Origin: Thermoleophilaceae bacterium
GTDB lineage: Bacteria; Actinomycetota; Thermoleophilia; Solirubrobacterales; Thermoleophilaceae
Length of the DNA: 64,000 nucleotides
Direction: 5' to 3'
Assembly (NCBI GenBank): GCA_025928265.1
Contig: JAICJV010000004.1
Location: forward strand, 1-64,000
Numbering within the stretch: the stretch's first letter is position 1; the number at the start of each line of letters is the position of its first letter. The translations under genes and the position numbers were made by a program. Shown here one piece after another: positions 37,948 to 47,849 of this stretch. The notes beneath the pieces were generated by a model. It worked only from the letters and a program-made list of their open reading frames with translations, was not told the DNA's origin and did not search any database.

Positions 37948-38937
37948 TCAGCGCGGCGGCCGTGGGCCGTCGGGCACGATGTCGCGTCCGGTCGGCCGGA
38001 GGTCGCCGTCGAGCTCGATCTGCCAGTACCAGCGCGTGAACGTGTGGCCGTGCCGGAACTCGCCCACGTGCGGCTCGATCCGCTCGCCGCGCGCCATGCG
38101 CACGATCAGCTCGGGGTAGGTGCGGCCCGGCAGCGCGGCGTACATCGGGCCCGGGAACGCGCCGCCGAAGCGCGTGTTCACGTCGGTGATGCCGAGCCCG
38201 ATCTCCGGGTCGCGGAACGCCTGGACGGTGCACGGGCCGCGCACGCCGAGCGCCTCCCCGACCGAGCGGCCGAGGTCGATGAGCCCCTCGTCGTGGATGA
38301 CCCGGCCCTTGATCGACTCGCCGCCGCGCGACTCGATCATCGTGCGCGGGATCGCGTTCAGGCAGCGGCCGTCGAGGTCGCACAGGATGTCGATCGAGAA
38401 CTCCGCACCGCCCATCAGCCGCTGCACCATCACCGGCTCCTTCACGTAGCGGATGAAGAACTCCATCTCCTCGCGATCGGCGGCCGGATGGATCGAGCGC
38501 GCGCCCGACCCGCGCCGCGGCTTGACCATCACCGGGAACGACTCCGGCTCCTCGTCCGGCAGGACCGTCGGCGGCGACGGCAGGCCCTTCGACAGGAGCA
38601 GCTCGTGCGTCTCGAACTTGTCGTAGGTCGCGCGCGCGACGTCGCCGCTCGGCACGAACGCCGGCAGCTTCTCCGCGCGCGCCAGCACCTCGATGTCGAG
38701 GTCGGTGAGCGGCACAACCGCGCGCACGTCGTGGCGCTCGCACAGCTCCTCGAGGAACGGCACGTAGTCGGAGGTGTCGATCCGCGGCGGCGCCACGCGC
38801 ACGTCGGCCGCGTACTGCGCGGGCGCGAGCGGCGAGGGGTCCGCCGCGACCGTGAAGGCGTGCTGCGCGAACGCGCTCACGATGTCGTAGCGCTTGCCGA
38901 CGCCCGTGAGGAGAACCGCTACGCGTTCGGCTTCCAT
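37948..38937 (-). CDS. ATP-grasp domain protein (CarB-like ligase)
   Basis: FPVMVKPRRGSGARSIH, VMVQRLMGGAEFSIDILCDLDG, DVNTRFGGAFP. Confidence 0.85.
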   Translation of the reverse strand: MEAERVAVLLTGVGKRYDIVSAFAQHAFTVAADPSPLAPAQYAADVRVAPPRIDTSDYVPFLEELCERHDVRAVVPLTDLDIEVLARAEKLPAFVPSGDVARATYDKFETHELLLSKGLPSPPTVLPDEEPESFPVMVKPRRGSGARSIHPAADREEMEFFIRYVKEPVMVQRLMGGAEFSIDILCDLDGRCLNAIPRTMIESRGGESIKGRVIHDEGLIDLGRSVGEALGVRGPCTVQAFRDPEIGLGITDVNTRFGGAFPGPMYAALPGRTYPELIVRMARGERIEPHVGEFRHGHTFTRWYWQIELDGDLRPTGRDIVPDGPRPPR

Positions 38938-39509
38938 CCGCCCTTCTCGCCCTTGTAGAGGCCGGTGCCCATCACGAGCATCTCCACCGTCCTGAAGATG
39001 ATCCTGAGGTCGAGCAGGAACGAACGGTGCTCGACGTACCAGAGGTCGAGCTCGATGCGCTCGTGCCAGGGCAGCGACGCGCGGCCGTTGACCTGCGCCC
39101 AGCCCGTCAGCCCCGGCTTCACTTCGAGACGCCTGCGCTGGCGCTCCGTGTACTGGTCGACCTGCACCTGGATCGTCGGCCGCGGCCCGACGATCGACAT
39201 CTCGCCACGCAGCACGTTCACCAGGTTCGGCAGCTCGTCGATCGAGAAGCGCCGGAGGATGTGGCCGACGCGCGTGATGCGCGGATCGCCGAAGTTCACC
39301 GCGAGGCCGGCGCCGTGGTGCTCCGCGCCCGACACCATCGTGCGCAGCTTGAGCATCTCGAACGGCTCGCCGTCCTTGCCCACGCGACGCTGCCGGTAGA
39401 TCGGCGACCCGGACGACTCGATCCGGATCGCGATCATCGCCACCACGACCAGCGGCGAGGTGAGGACGAGCGCCACGCTCGCCACCAGCAGGTCGAACAC
39501 GCGCGTCAA
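38919..39509 (-). CDS. Bacterial sugar transferase (WcaJ-type)
   Basis: KLRTMVSGAE, LRRFSIDELPNLVNVLRGEMSIVGPRP, VKPGLTGWAQVNGR; TTG start in TTGA overlap. Confidence 0.92.
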   Translation of the reverse strand: MTRVFDLLVASVALVLTSPLVVVAMIAIRIESSGSPIYRQRRVGKDGEPFEMLKLRTMVSGAEHHGAGLAVNFGDPRITRVGHILRRFSIDELPNLVNVLRGEMSIVGPRPTIQVQVDQYTERQRRRLEVKPGLTGWAQVNGRASLPWHERIELDLWYVEHRSFLLDLRIIFRTVEMLVMGTGLYKGEKGGWKPNA

Positions 39510-40612
39510 CGCGTGCCCTCTGCCTTCTCCCACCCGGCGGGCGTGCCGCTGCGCAGGTAGTCCCACAGGCCGAGCGCCTGCGAGGCGGTCATCAGGACGT
39601 AGTAGCGAGCGATCCTGCCGGCGCGGCCGTTGCCGGCGGCCGCCGCGGCGAGCAGGCCGACCTGCGCGGCGAACGCGGCGCGGTAGACGGCGTGGCGGCG
39701 CAGCAGCGGGACGTTGGCGGCGAGCGCGACCGCATGCAGGAGCGGCGTGGAATAGCGCAGCAGGCGATGCGAGGCGAGCTCGAGCGCGTACAGCGGCGAG
39801 TACCCGCGCGGCGAGAGCATCCCGCCGGCGAACACGATCGGCCAGGTGTGGCCGGCCATCCGCCGCTTGCGCTCGAACTCGGTGTCGGTGGTGGGAGTCA
39901 TCTTCTCGTCGGCGTGCGCACCCGGCTCGTACACGGGCCGCCAGCCACGCTTGACCATGTTGAAGGGGAACGAGAGGTCGTGGCCCATGCGCTCGTCGAC
40001 GACCACGTAGGCCTCGCGGCGCGTCGCGTACAGAGCGCCGTTGCCGGCGGTGACGCCCGCGAGCTGCGACTCCATCGACCGCACCGCCATCTCGTAGCGC
40101 CAGTACAGGCCCTCCTGGTTGGCGCCGTCGCCGTGGAAGCGCACCTGGCCGCACACGTAGCCCACCTGCGGATCCGCGAACCGCTCGACGAGCCTGGCAA
40201 GCGCATCCGGGGCGAGCGTCGCGTTCGCATCGCTGAAGGCGACGATCTCCCCGCGCGCCCGCTCAACCCCCGCGTCCTGCGTGCGCACCTTGCCTCGGTG
40301 CGGCAGATCGAGGACCACATCCGCACCGGCAGCCCGCGCCTCGTCAACCGTCCGGTCGGTGGACCCATCCGAGCAGACGATCACCTCGAGCAGATCGGGC
40401 GGATAGTCGAGCGCGAGCGCATTGCGGACCTTGCACCCGATGACAGCCTCCTCATCCCGAGCGGCGATCACGAGCGAAACCGAAGGCTGATGCGCGCGGG
40501 CCGCGGGCTGCGGGCTGCCTCTGCCAAGCCGCGTCAGCACCCACAGCAGCGCCGGATAACCCAGGTGCGTATAGATCAGCGCAGCAATTGATCCCCAGAA
40601 CGCGCGACGCAC
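39506..40612 (-). CDS. Glycosyltransferase family 2
   Basis: VSLVIAARDEEAVIGCKVRNALALDYP, VIVCSDGSTDRTVD. Confidence 0.92.
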   Translation of the reverse strand: MRRAFWGSIAALIYTHLGYPALLWVLTRLGRGSPQPAARAHQPSVSLVIAARDEEAVIGCKVRNALALDYPPDLLEVIVCSDGSTDRTVDEARAAGADVVLDLPHRGKVRTQDAGVERARGEIVAFSDANATLAPDALARLVERFADPQVGYVCGQVRFHGDGANQEGLYWRYEMAVRSMESQLAGVTAGNGALYATRREAYVVVDERMGHDLSFPFNMVKRGWRPVYEPGAHADEKMTPTTDTEFERKRRMAGHTWPIVFAGGMLSPRGYSPLYALELASHRLLRYSTPLLHAVALAANVPLLRRHAVYRAAFAAQVGLLAAAAAGNGRAGRIARYYVLMTASQALGLWDYLRSGTPAGWEKAEGTR

Positions 40613-40621
40613 GGCGGAGGA

Positions 40622-41500
40622 TTAAAGCGACCGCTCTGCCACGCGCCCGGCCAGCCGCTCGATCGTCGGGCACGCGAGGCCGTGCCGCGCCGCCGCGCGC
40701 AGGACCGACCCCGCGATGGCGTCGAGCTCGGACGCGCGGCCCGCGGCCACGTCGCGCTGCATCGACGTGGTCAGGTCCGCGTGCGCGTCATCGATCTCGG
40801 CGAGCGTGCGCTGCACCTCGCCCGGGCCGCCCTCCGCGCGGGCGACCGCGGCCGCCTCCTCCACGCACGCGATCAGGTCGGCGCGCCTCGCCGGATCGTC
40901 GCGGATCGGGCCGAGCGGGGAGTCGAACGCCGTGGTGGTGACGGCGAGTGCGCACAGGCGCACGAGCTTGCCCCAGAGGACCTGGGCCTCCGAGTCGAGA
41001 ATGTGCACCGGAACCCCGGCCGACCTCAGCGCCGCGGCGAACCGCTCGACGTCCGCCGACTGCGGCGCCACGTCGATCCCCAGGAAGCGGCTCGTGTGCA
41101 CGATCTCGCCGGTCGTAGGACGGTCGGACACGATCCGGATGGCGCCGGCGCGGACCGCTTCACCGAAGCGTGCGCGCAGCACCTCCATGTGGTCGAGCCC
41201 GTTCAGCAGCGGCACCACCAGGGCCGGCTGCCCGTCGATCCGCTCCAGCGCAGGCTCCAGCCCGACCGCCTTGGTGGCCACCACCAGCGCGTCGCCCGCG
41301 CCGAGCGACACATGCGCGGCGATCGCGGGAGCCGCATGGAAGTCGCCGAGCAGCACGCTGCGCACGTCGATGCCGCGCTCGGCGAGCACCGCCGCCGTCT
41401 CCTCGCGCGCCACCAGCGTCACCGGAATGCGCGCGTGGTCGAGCGCGGCGGCCAGGAAGCCGCCCACTCCGCCCGGTCCCAGAACGGCAAGCATGGACAA
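40622..41500 (-). CDS. panE: 2-dehydropantoate 2-reductase
   Basis: MLAVLGPGGVGGFLAAAL, KLVRLCALAVTTTAFDSPLG. Confidence 0.9.
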   Translation of the reverse strand: MSMLAVLGPGGVGGFLAAALDHARIPVTLVAREETAAVLAERGIDVRSVLLGDFHAAPAIAAHVSLGAGDALVVATKAVGLEPALERIDGQPALVVPLLNGLDHMEVLRARFGEAVRAGAIRIVSDRPTTGEIVHTSRFLGIDVAPQSADVERFAAALRSAGVPVHILDSEAQVLWGKLVRLCALAVTTTAFDSPLGPIRDDPARRADLIACVEEAAAVARAEGGPGEVQRTLAEIDDAHADLTTSMQRDVAAGRASELDAIAGSVLRAAARHGLACPTIERLAGRVAERSL

Positions 41501-41544
41501 AGAGGCTATGCAGGTCAGCCGCGGCGTCGGCTACGTTGCCGGTC

Positions 41545-42186
41545 GTGCCCCCCGAGTACGACGCCACCCGCGCGACGTACGCCCTGACGCGCCAGACCGA
41601 CCCGGCAATCGTCGCCGCGGTCGAGCGAGCGCTGGGCGACGCGCGGACGATCGCCGTCGCGGGCCGCTACGAGTCGCCGTCGCGGGACACAGTCGCGCGG
41701 CCGCTCGCAGAGCTGGAGGACGCGTCCGTCGACGCCGCGGTCGGGATCATGGTGGCGGACCTCCGGACGCTCGCCGAGCTCCGGCGTGTCGCGCGCGGCC
41801 GCGTGGTGCTGTTCACCTACGACCCCGAGCGCGCGAGCGACCTGTGGTTCGTGCGGGATTACGTGCCTGACCTCGCCGGCGTGCAGCTCGAGCGCCGCCC
41901 GCGTATTTTCGCGCAGGCTGAGGCGGCCGGCAGCTCCGCCACGATCGACCGCGTGCCGATCCCGCACGACTGCCGCGACGGCCTGCTCGGCGCCTACTGG
42001 CGCAGGCCCGAGCGCTACCTCGACCCCGCGCAGTACGGCGACGACGTCCCGCGCGAAGCGCTCGAGCGAGGGCTCGCGCGGCTCCACACGGACCTCGAGG
42101 CCGGCGCCTGGCGGCGGCGCTACGGCGGCCTGCTCACGCGCGAGGCGCTCGACGTGGGCTACCGGCTGGTGGTGGCCGAGACCTGA
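41545..42186 (+). CDS. Degenerate class I SAM-methyltransferase-like protein
   Basis: YDATRATYALTRQTDPAIVAAVERALGDARTI...ELRRVARGRVVLFTYDPERASDLWFVRDYVP; canonical Gly-rich SAM motif not recognisable. Confidence 0.65.
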   Translation: MPPEYDATRATYALTRQTDPAIVAAVERALGDARTIAVAGRYESPSRDTVARPLAELEDASVDAAVGIMVADLRTLAELRRVARGRVVLFTYDPERASDLWFVRDYVPDLAGVQLERRPRIFAQAEAAGSSATIDRVPIPHDCRDGLLGAYWRRPERYLDPAQYGDDVPREALERGLARLHTDLEAGAWRRRYGGLLTREALDVGYRLVVAET

Positions 42187-42530
42187 TCGACGATGTCGAC
42201 CGACTGGTCGATCGCCGTCAGCTCCAGGAGCCGCCTGATCATCGGGCTCGGGCGGATCACCGCGAAGCGCCGGCCGGCCGCGCGGTTGCGGCGCGCCGCG
42301 TCGAGGAGGACGCGGAGCCCGGAGACGTCGAGGAAGCTGACGTCACTCATGTCGACGCCGAGGCATGGCCCCATGTCGATCGCCGCGGCCAGCCGCGGCG
42401 CGGTGACCATGTCGATCTCCCCGCGCGCGACGACCCAGTCCCCGGTGGAGTCGCGGGCGACCGAGAAGAGCGGCGCGCGCGAGGCCGAGCGGAAACGGCG
42501 GGAGGGCTTTGGAAGTTCGTCCACTTGGGG
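42159..42530 (-). CDS. STAS domain protein (anti-sigma factor antagonist-like)
   Basis: VVARGEIDMVTAPRLAAAIDMGPCLGVDMSDVSFLDVSGLRVLLDAARR; start uncertain, ORF to 42677. Confidence 0.85.
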   Translation of the reverse strand, partial: PQVDELPKPSRRFRSASRAPLFSVARDSTGDWVVARGEIDMVTAPRLAAAIDMGPCLGVDMSDVSFLDVSGLRVLLDAARRNRAAGRRFAVIRPSPMIRRLLELTAIDQSVDIVDQVSATTSR

Positions 42531-42712
42531 AAACGTGTGCGTGAGGAGGGTCCCCTGGGCGCTTCCCCCGGCGTGGCGGCGCGCACCGTCCCCAATTGCG
42601 AGTCGGCGTCTCGGTCGCCTCTCGGTGCGGCCGAGCCAGGGCCAGTCTAAGGCCGGTAAGCCATTTCTGCACGTCACCGAAAAAGGGGGCCGCTACCGTC
42701 TAGCGACCCTCG

Positions 42713-44056
42713 ATGCCGACCCCGTCGAAGTTCATCTCGAGCGCGCGTCGCCACCGCCGCCGCTGGCCTCTGGCCGCCGCCGGTGTCGTACTGGTGGGGG
42801 CGGCTGCCGCCGTCGCCGTCTACCTGATCTTCTTCAAGAAGGAGAGCGACTTCAGCGACCCGAACGCGGCGTTCGAGACCCAGCCCGCCCCGCCCCCGCC
42901 GAAGAAGCCGAAGCCGGAGACGTTCAAGTGGCCGATCTACGGCTACACGCCACAGCGCACGCGCGCCCTCGGCGCGGACATGCCGCCCCCGGGCCGGAAG
43001 CTGTGGACCTTCAGCAAGGGGCACGGGCTGATCGAGTTCCAGCCGGTGCTGGCGAACGGCGTCCTCTACTACGTGAACAACAGCGGCATGGCGTTCGCCG
43101 TGAACGCCAAGACCGGCAAGAAGCGCTGGGGTCGCAAGATCGGGTCGCTCGTGGCGTCGTCGCCGGCGTGGAACAAGAACCGCGTCTTCATGGTCACGCT
43201 CACGCCCGGCAGGGTCTGGGCTCTGAACGCACGGAACGGGAAGGTGATCTGGAAGAAGAGCCTGCCGAGCCGCAGCGAGTCGTCGCCCATCGTGGTGAAC
43301 AACACCGTCTACTTCGGCTCGGAGAACGGCACGGTCTACGCCTACCGCGCGAGCGACGGCCGCAAGGTCTGGACCTACCACGCCGGCGGCGCGGTGAAGG
43401 CCGGCCTCGCCTACAACAACGGCAACCTCTACTTCGGCGACTACTCCGGCGCCGTCACGGCGCTCCGGGCGAAGAACGGCTCGCGCGTCTGGAGCACCGG
43501 CACGAGCGGCGCCAGCTTCAACCGCTCCGGCCAGTTCTACTCGACCCCGGCCGTCGCCTTCGGCCGCGTCTTCCTCGGCAACACCGACAGCTTCGTCTAC
43601 TCGTTCGTGGCGAGCAGCGGCCACCTCGCGTGGCGCCACAGCACCGGCGCCTACGTCTACGCCGCGCCCGCCGTGGCCACCGTCCCGCGGCTTGGGCCCG
43701 CGGTGTTCATCGGCTCCTACGACGGCAACTTCTACGCGCTCGATGCGCGCTCGGGCAGCGTCAGGTGGTCGCACAACGCGGGCGGCAAGATCTCCGGCGC
43801 TCCGACGATCGTCGGTGACGTCGTCTACTACTCGAGTCTCGGCCAGCACGACACGTCGGGGCTCGACGTGCGCACGGGACGGCGCATCTGGCACTTCCCG
43901 CACGGCGCCTTCAACCCGATCATCGCCGACGGGAAGCGCTTCTACCTGACTACGAACTCGACCCTGTTCGGGTTTGCGCCGCGGAAGTCGAAGGCCGCAA
44001 AGCAGAAGGCTCGGGCCGCGAAAGCACGATCCCGGCAGCAAGCAACGTCCAAGTGA
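42713..44056 (+). CDS. PQQ-binding-like beta-propeller (YVTN/PQQ repeat) protein, membrane anchored
   Basis: Repeats AVNAKTGKKRWGRKI, ALNARNGKVIWKKSL, AYRASDGRKVWTYHA; N-terminal TM. Confidence 0.9.
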   Translation: MPTPSKFISSARRHRRRWPLAAAGVVLVGAAAAVAVYLIFFKKESDFSDPNAAFETQPAPPPPKKPKPETFKWPIYGYTPQRTRALGADMPPPGRKLWTFSKGHGLIEFQPVLANGVLYYVNNSGMAFAVNAKTGKKRWGRKIGSLVASSPAWNKNRVFMVTLTPGRVWALNARNGKVIWKKSLPSRSESSPIVVNNTVYFGSENGTVYAYRASDGRKVWTYHAGGAVKAGLAYNNGNLYFGDYSGAVTALRAKNGSRVWSTGTSGASFNRSGQFYSTPAVAFGRVFLGNTDSFVYSFVASSGHLAWRHSTGAYVYAAPAVATVPRLGPAVFIGSYDGNFYALDARSGSVRWSHNAGGKISGAPTIVGDVVYYSSLGQHDTSGLDVRTGRRIWHFPHGAFNPIIADGKRFYLTTNSTLFGFAPRKSKAAKQKARAAKARSRQQATSK

Positions 44057-45545
44057 TCGGGTCCTCGAGGAACGCGGCGTACAACAGCGTGTGCAGCACG
44101 AGCGCGGTGAACGCGGCAGCCACGTAGCCGCGCGAGATCAACCGCAACGGCGGCGCGCGGCCGTGCAGCACGCCCAGGCCGCGGAACAGCAGCGCGAACG
44201 ACGCCACCAGAACGAACGCGTACGCCGCGAGGCCGAGGATGCCCTGTTCGGCCGCCACGGTGATCGGGATCGTGTGCGAGGCGACCGCGGCCGAGCTCGA
44301 GCCCACCTTCTCGCGCGTCCTGAACTCCTTCGCGAACGCGCCCGACCCGAAGCCGTGGAACGGCCGGTGCGCGAACATCGAGATGCCGCCGCGCATGAGG
44401 TCGAGGCGGCCGCTCGAGGCCTTGTCGATCGAATGCGACGACCTGAGGTTGAGGTGCAGCGTGTGCGGCGCCGCGATCACGATCACGGCCCCGACCAGCG
44501 CGACGGCACCCGCGGCGAGCGCGACCGGTCTCCACGACCAGCGCAGCGCGGCGAGCACGCCGAGGCCCACGAGAAGCGCGGCGAAGCTCGACTGCGAGAA
44601 CGACAGCACGATCGCCCCCCACAGGATCGCGAGCAGCACGCTCATGACCGCCACGTCCCGGGTGCGGCGCGGCCACAGGAGCGCGGTCGCGAGTCCGATC
44701 ATCACGAGGGCCAGGAAGCGGCCGTAGATGTTCGGGTCGAAGAAGAGCGAGTTGACGCGGAAGTACGACTCGAACTCGTTCGACGCGATCACCTTCTGGT
44801 TCCAGAAGATGTGGCGCGTGGCGTACTCGAGAAAGCCGATCGCCGCGAACACGACGGCGAGCGCAACCACGATCGCCGAGCACGCGTACACCACCCGGCG
44901 CGTCCACTGGATGCTCGTCAGCAGGCGCAGCAGCAGCATGAACGGCACGTAGAAGAACGCGATGTTCTTGAGCGCGGTCTCGAAGTCGGTCGAGTAGAGC
45001 GACTGGAGCGCGTAGAGCATCACGAACACGACGAGCCCGATCTCGACGCGGCCGGGTGCCGGATCGCGCCACGGACCCGGGTCGCCCGAGCCGTTCCCGG
45101 CCACCGCGCTCGCCGGTTCTCGCCTGCCGACGAGCCGGTTCCACGCGTAGGCGACCACGCCGGCCGCCACCACCACGTACAGCGGCACCAGCAGGTTGGC
45201 CGACTGCCCGCCCGACTCGAGCGGGATGCGGAACGGGAGCGTGAACACCGCGAGCGGCGGGAGCAGCCACGGATGGCGGCGGAGGACCGCTGCCAGGACG
45301 CCGACCGCGACCAGCCCGATGACGATGCCCGCCGCGGCGACGCCCGGGCGGTGGCGCAGCGTGATCATCTGAGGCGAGTCCCACAGCTCGCCGATCAGCA
45401 GGATCGGCGTGAGCACGAGCGCGATGAGCGCGGCGAGGGCGCGGCCGCGCGGGTGCGGCAGGAGCAGCGCCGCGGCAGCGCCGCCACAGGCCACAACCGC
45501 GCCCACGCCCTTGACGGCCGTGGCTACCGCGAGAGCAGATCCCAT
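43950..45545 (-). CDS. O-antigen ligase family protein
   Basis: Multi-TM; RLDLMRGGISMFAHRPFHGFGSGAFAKEF...ASHTIPITVAAEQGILGLAAY. Confidence 0.88.
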   Translation of the reverse strand: MGSALAVATAVKGVGAVVACGGAAAALLLPHPRGRALAALIALVLTPILLIGELWDSPQMITLRHRPGVAAAGIVIGLVAVGVLAAVLRRHPWLLPPLAVFTLPFRIPLESGGQSANLLVPLYVVVAAGVVAYAWNRLVGRREPASAVAGNGSGDPGPWRDPAPGRVEIGLVVFVMLYALQSLYSTDFETALKNIAFFYVPFMLLLRLLTSIQWTRRVVYACSAIVVALAVVFAAIGFLEYATRHIFWNQKVIASNEFESYFRVNSLFFDPNIYGRFLALVMIGLATALLWPRRTRDVAVMSVLLAILWGAIVLSFSQSSFAALLVGLGVLAALRWSWRPVALAAGAVALVGAVIVIAAPHTLHLNLRSSHSIDKASSGRLDLMRGGISMFAHRPFHGFGSGAFAKEFRTREKVGSSSAAVASHTIPITVAAEQGILGLAAYAFVLVASFALLFRGLGVLHGRAPPLRLISRGYVAAAFTALVLHTLLYAAFLEDPITWTLLAAGIVLSRPEPSALRPSTSAAQTRTGSSS

Positions 45546-47308
45546 GTGCTCCTCGTGACCGCCTGGACCTCGGAGTCGCCCGCGAGCGCGGCGGCCCATT
45601 GCGGCGTGCCCACGCGCACGACGATCCCTCTGCCGAGCCGGTACGCGACGAACGCCGGATGGCGGCGGTCGCGGCCCGCGGCCGTGACCACGTTCGCGCC
45701 GCCCACCAGCGCGCGCTCCTGTTCGAAGCGCGTGAACAGCCCCACGAAGCCGTCGGTGGCGCCGAACAGCCCGAGCACGTCACGTGTGACCACGAGCGGC
45801 GCCGCGGCGGAGCCCGCGGGCGCAGTTGACTCGCCGAACACGTTGGAGTCCTGGCGCGGGCTGGGATCCGAGAGAACGGTCGCGGTTGCGGTGACCGTCC
45901 GGAGGAAGGCGCCGGTGCCGAACGACGCCACGCGTCCGCCCGCCTCGACGTAGGAGCGCAGCCGCCGGTCGAGCCCCTCGGTCAGCCACAGCTCGCTGCC
46001 GGCGAACAGGACGCCGCGGTGGCCCTGCGCCCGCGGACCCTGCCCGAGCGCCATCGCCATGTCGGTGGTGAGGTCGTAGCGCAGATGGCGGCGATCGAGG
46101 AAGGCGAGCAGCGGGGCGGTCTCGTCGCGCAGCGCCCGCGGCAGGTGACCGAGTGCCAGCGGGCGATCGGTCGGGATCGCGTTCGACTCGAACAGCGTGT
46201 CGGGGAAGCCGTTGGCGTCGTCGTCGACGGGATTCGCGCCCTGCCATGCGATCGCCGGCAGAACCACTAGCACGCGACCGGACGCGCGGCCGCGGACGGC
46301 GAGCGGCGCGCGCGCGACCCCGTCGCCCGTGCGAATGGAGACGACGTACAGGCCTGTGGTCGTGCGCTCGGGAACGCCGACCCTCAGCACCGGCGCGTCG
46401 CCCCGGCCGGTTCGGACGACGTGTGTCGAGCCGATGCGCCGCAGCGAGTAGCTCACCACGCCGCTCACTCCCGGAAGACGAATGCGCGCGACCGAACCGG
46501 GACGGGTGGGGGTGAGAGGGCCGGCCGCCTGCGCACCCGCGACGGTGACCCCGGTCCCACGCGCCGCGCCGGCGGCCGTGGGCGGCAGCTTGGCCGGTGC
46601 CGACCCGGCCACGAGAGCGCGGTTCTGCACCGTCACCGCGATCGCATAGGTGCCGGGCGGAACGGGTCGCCCGCGCGCGTCCGCCGCGTCCCAGTGGCCG
46701 ACGCTCTCGTTGCGCTCGCCCTCGAAGCGATTCACGAGGCGCGCGGGGCCGTCGCCGGTCCGGTAGATCGAGAACACGGGCGGCGGGCTGGTCGGGCCGC
46801 TGAAGCGGATGGCCACGTCGCGATGCCCGCTGGGCGCGATGCGGGTGGGCGTGACGCTCACGATGCGCGGGCGCGGCGGCGTGGTGATGAGCTGGATCCC
46901 GCGCGGCGCCGTCGTCGCGCGCCCCTGCCGGCTCAGGATCACGCGCAGGTAGTAGCGCCCGTCGCGCGGGACGAGGCCCGCGTTGTCGCGCCCGTTCCAG
47001 ATCAGCCCGTGGTCGCCCCGCGAGAGGTGGCGGTCGTCGATCAGCCGGCGCACCTCGTCGCCCGCGCCGTCGACCATCGCCGCCGTCACGCGGTCGGCCT
47101 TGGGCAGCCGGAACGAGATGTGCGCCACGTCCTTGCGACCGTCGCCGTTCGGCGAGATGTACAGCGGGATCGAGATCTTCTGCACCACCGCGCTGCCGCG
47201 TTTCAGCCGCTGCGTGACGAAGAACGCGGCAACGGTCGCCACCACGAGCACGCCGAACACCACGAGCGCCCACGTGGCCGCGCGCGGCCGCTGGGCCGTC
47301 GCGCTCAT
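45524..47308 (-). CDS. Membrane-anchored protein with FlgD/Ig-like repeats and GATase-like C-terminal region
   Basis: N-terminal TM; ISPNGDGRKDVAHISFRLPKADRV...LIWNGRDNAGLVPRDGRYYLRV; C-terminal LWLTEGLDRRLRSYVEAGGRVASFGTGAFLR. Confidence 0.7.
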   Translation of the reverse strand: MSATAQRPRAATWALVVFGVLVVATVAAFFVTQRLKRGSAVVQKISIPLYISPNGDGRKDVAHISFRLPKADRVTAAMVDGAGDEVRRLIDDRHLSRGDHGLIWNGRDNAGLVPRDGRYYLRVILSRQGRATTAPRGIQLITTPPRPRIVSVTPTRIAPSGHRDVAIRFSGPTSPPPVFSIYRTGDGPARLVNRFEGERNESVGHWDAADARGRPVPPGTYAIAVTVQNRALVAGSAPAKLPPTAAGAARGTGVTVAGAQAAGPLTPTRPGSVARIRLPGVSGVVSYSLRRIGSTHVVRTGRGDAPVLRVGVPERTTTGLYVVSIRTGDGVARAPLAVRGRASGRVLVVLPAIAWQGANPVDDDANGFPDTLFESNAIPTDRPLALGHLPRALRDETAPLLAFLDRRHLRYDLTTDMAMALGQGPRAQGHRGVLFAGSELWLTEGLDRRLRSYVEAGGRVASFGTGAFLRTVTATATVLSDPSPRQDSNVFGESTAPAGSAAAPLVVTRDVLGLFGATDGFVGLFTRFEQERALVGGANVVTAAGRDRRHPAFVAYRLGRGIVVRVGTPQWAAALAGDSEVQAVTRSTWDLLSR

Positions 47309-47844
47309 GCCACGTCCTCGAGCTTCAGGAGCTCCGCGTTCGGCACCTTGATCTGCTGGAACTCGCCGAGCGGGTGGAGGCCGGCGGCCACCAGCGCGGC
47401 ACGCACGGTGCCACCGTGACAGACGACGAGCGCCGGCTGCTCGACGGCGCGCAGCGCGTCGCCCACGCGCGCCACGTGCTCCTCCAGCGACTCGCCACCG
47501 GGAAAGCGAAAGCCGCGCTCACCACGCCGCCACGCCGCCCACTCATCCGGCTGCTCGCGCTCGATGTCGCGCAGCAGCCGCCCCTGCCACATCCCCCGAT
47601 CCGACTCCGCGAATCGCCGGTCCACCACGGGCTCGAGCCCCAGGCGCTCGCCCACGATCTCGGCCGTCTCCAGCGCGCGCGCGAGCTGCGATGTGTAGAG
47701 GGCCGTGACGCCCAGGCCCGCCGCGTGCTCGGCCAGCATCCGCGCCTGCTCGCGGCCGCGCTCGTTCAGCGGGGTATCGATCGTGCCCTGCACCCGGCCC
47801 TCGGCGTTGTCGGCGGTCTCGCCATGGCGTGCGAGGAAGATCAT
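47305..47844 (-). CDS. Histidine phosphatase family (phosphoglycerate mutase-like)
   Basis: MIFLARHGETADNAEGRVQGTIDTPLNERGREQA, VVCHGGTVRA. Confidence 0.94.
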   Translation of the reverse strand: MIFLARHGETADNAEGRVQGTIDTPLNERGREQARMLAEHAAGLGVTALYTSQLARALETAEIVGERLGLEPVVDRRFAESDRGMWQGRLLRDIEREQPDEWAAWRRGERGFRFPGGESLEEHVARVGDALRAVEQPALVVCHGGTVRAALVAAGLHPLGEFQQIKVPNAELLKLEDVA

Positions 47845-47849
47845 GCCTT

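Noticed and set aside
43974-45953. 659-aa plus-strand ORF opposite the O-antigen ligase
   Set aside because: Arg/Glu/His-rich shadow ORF without domain logic
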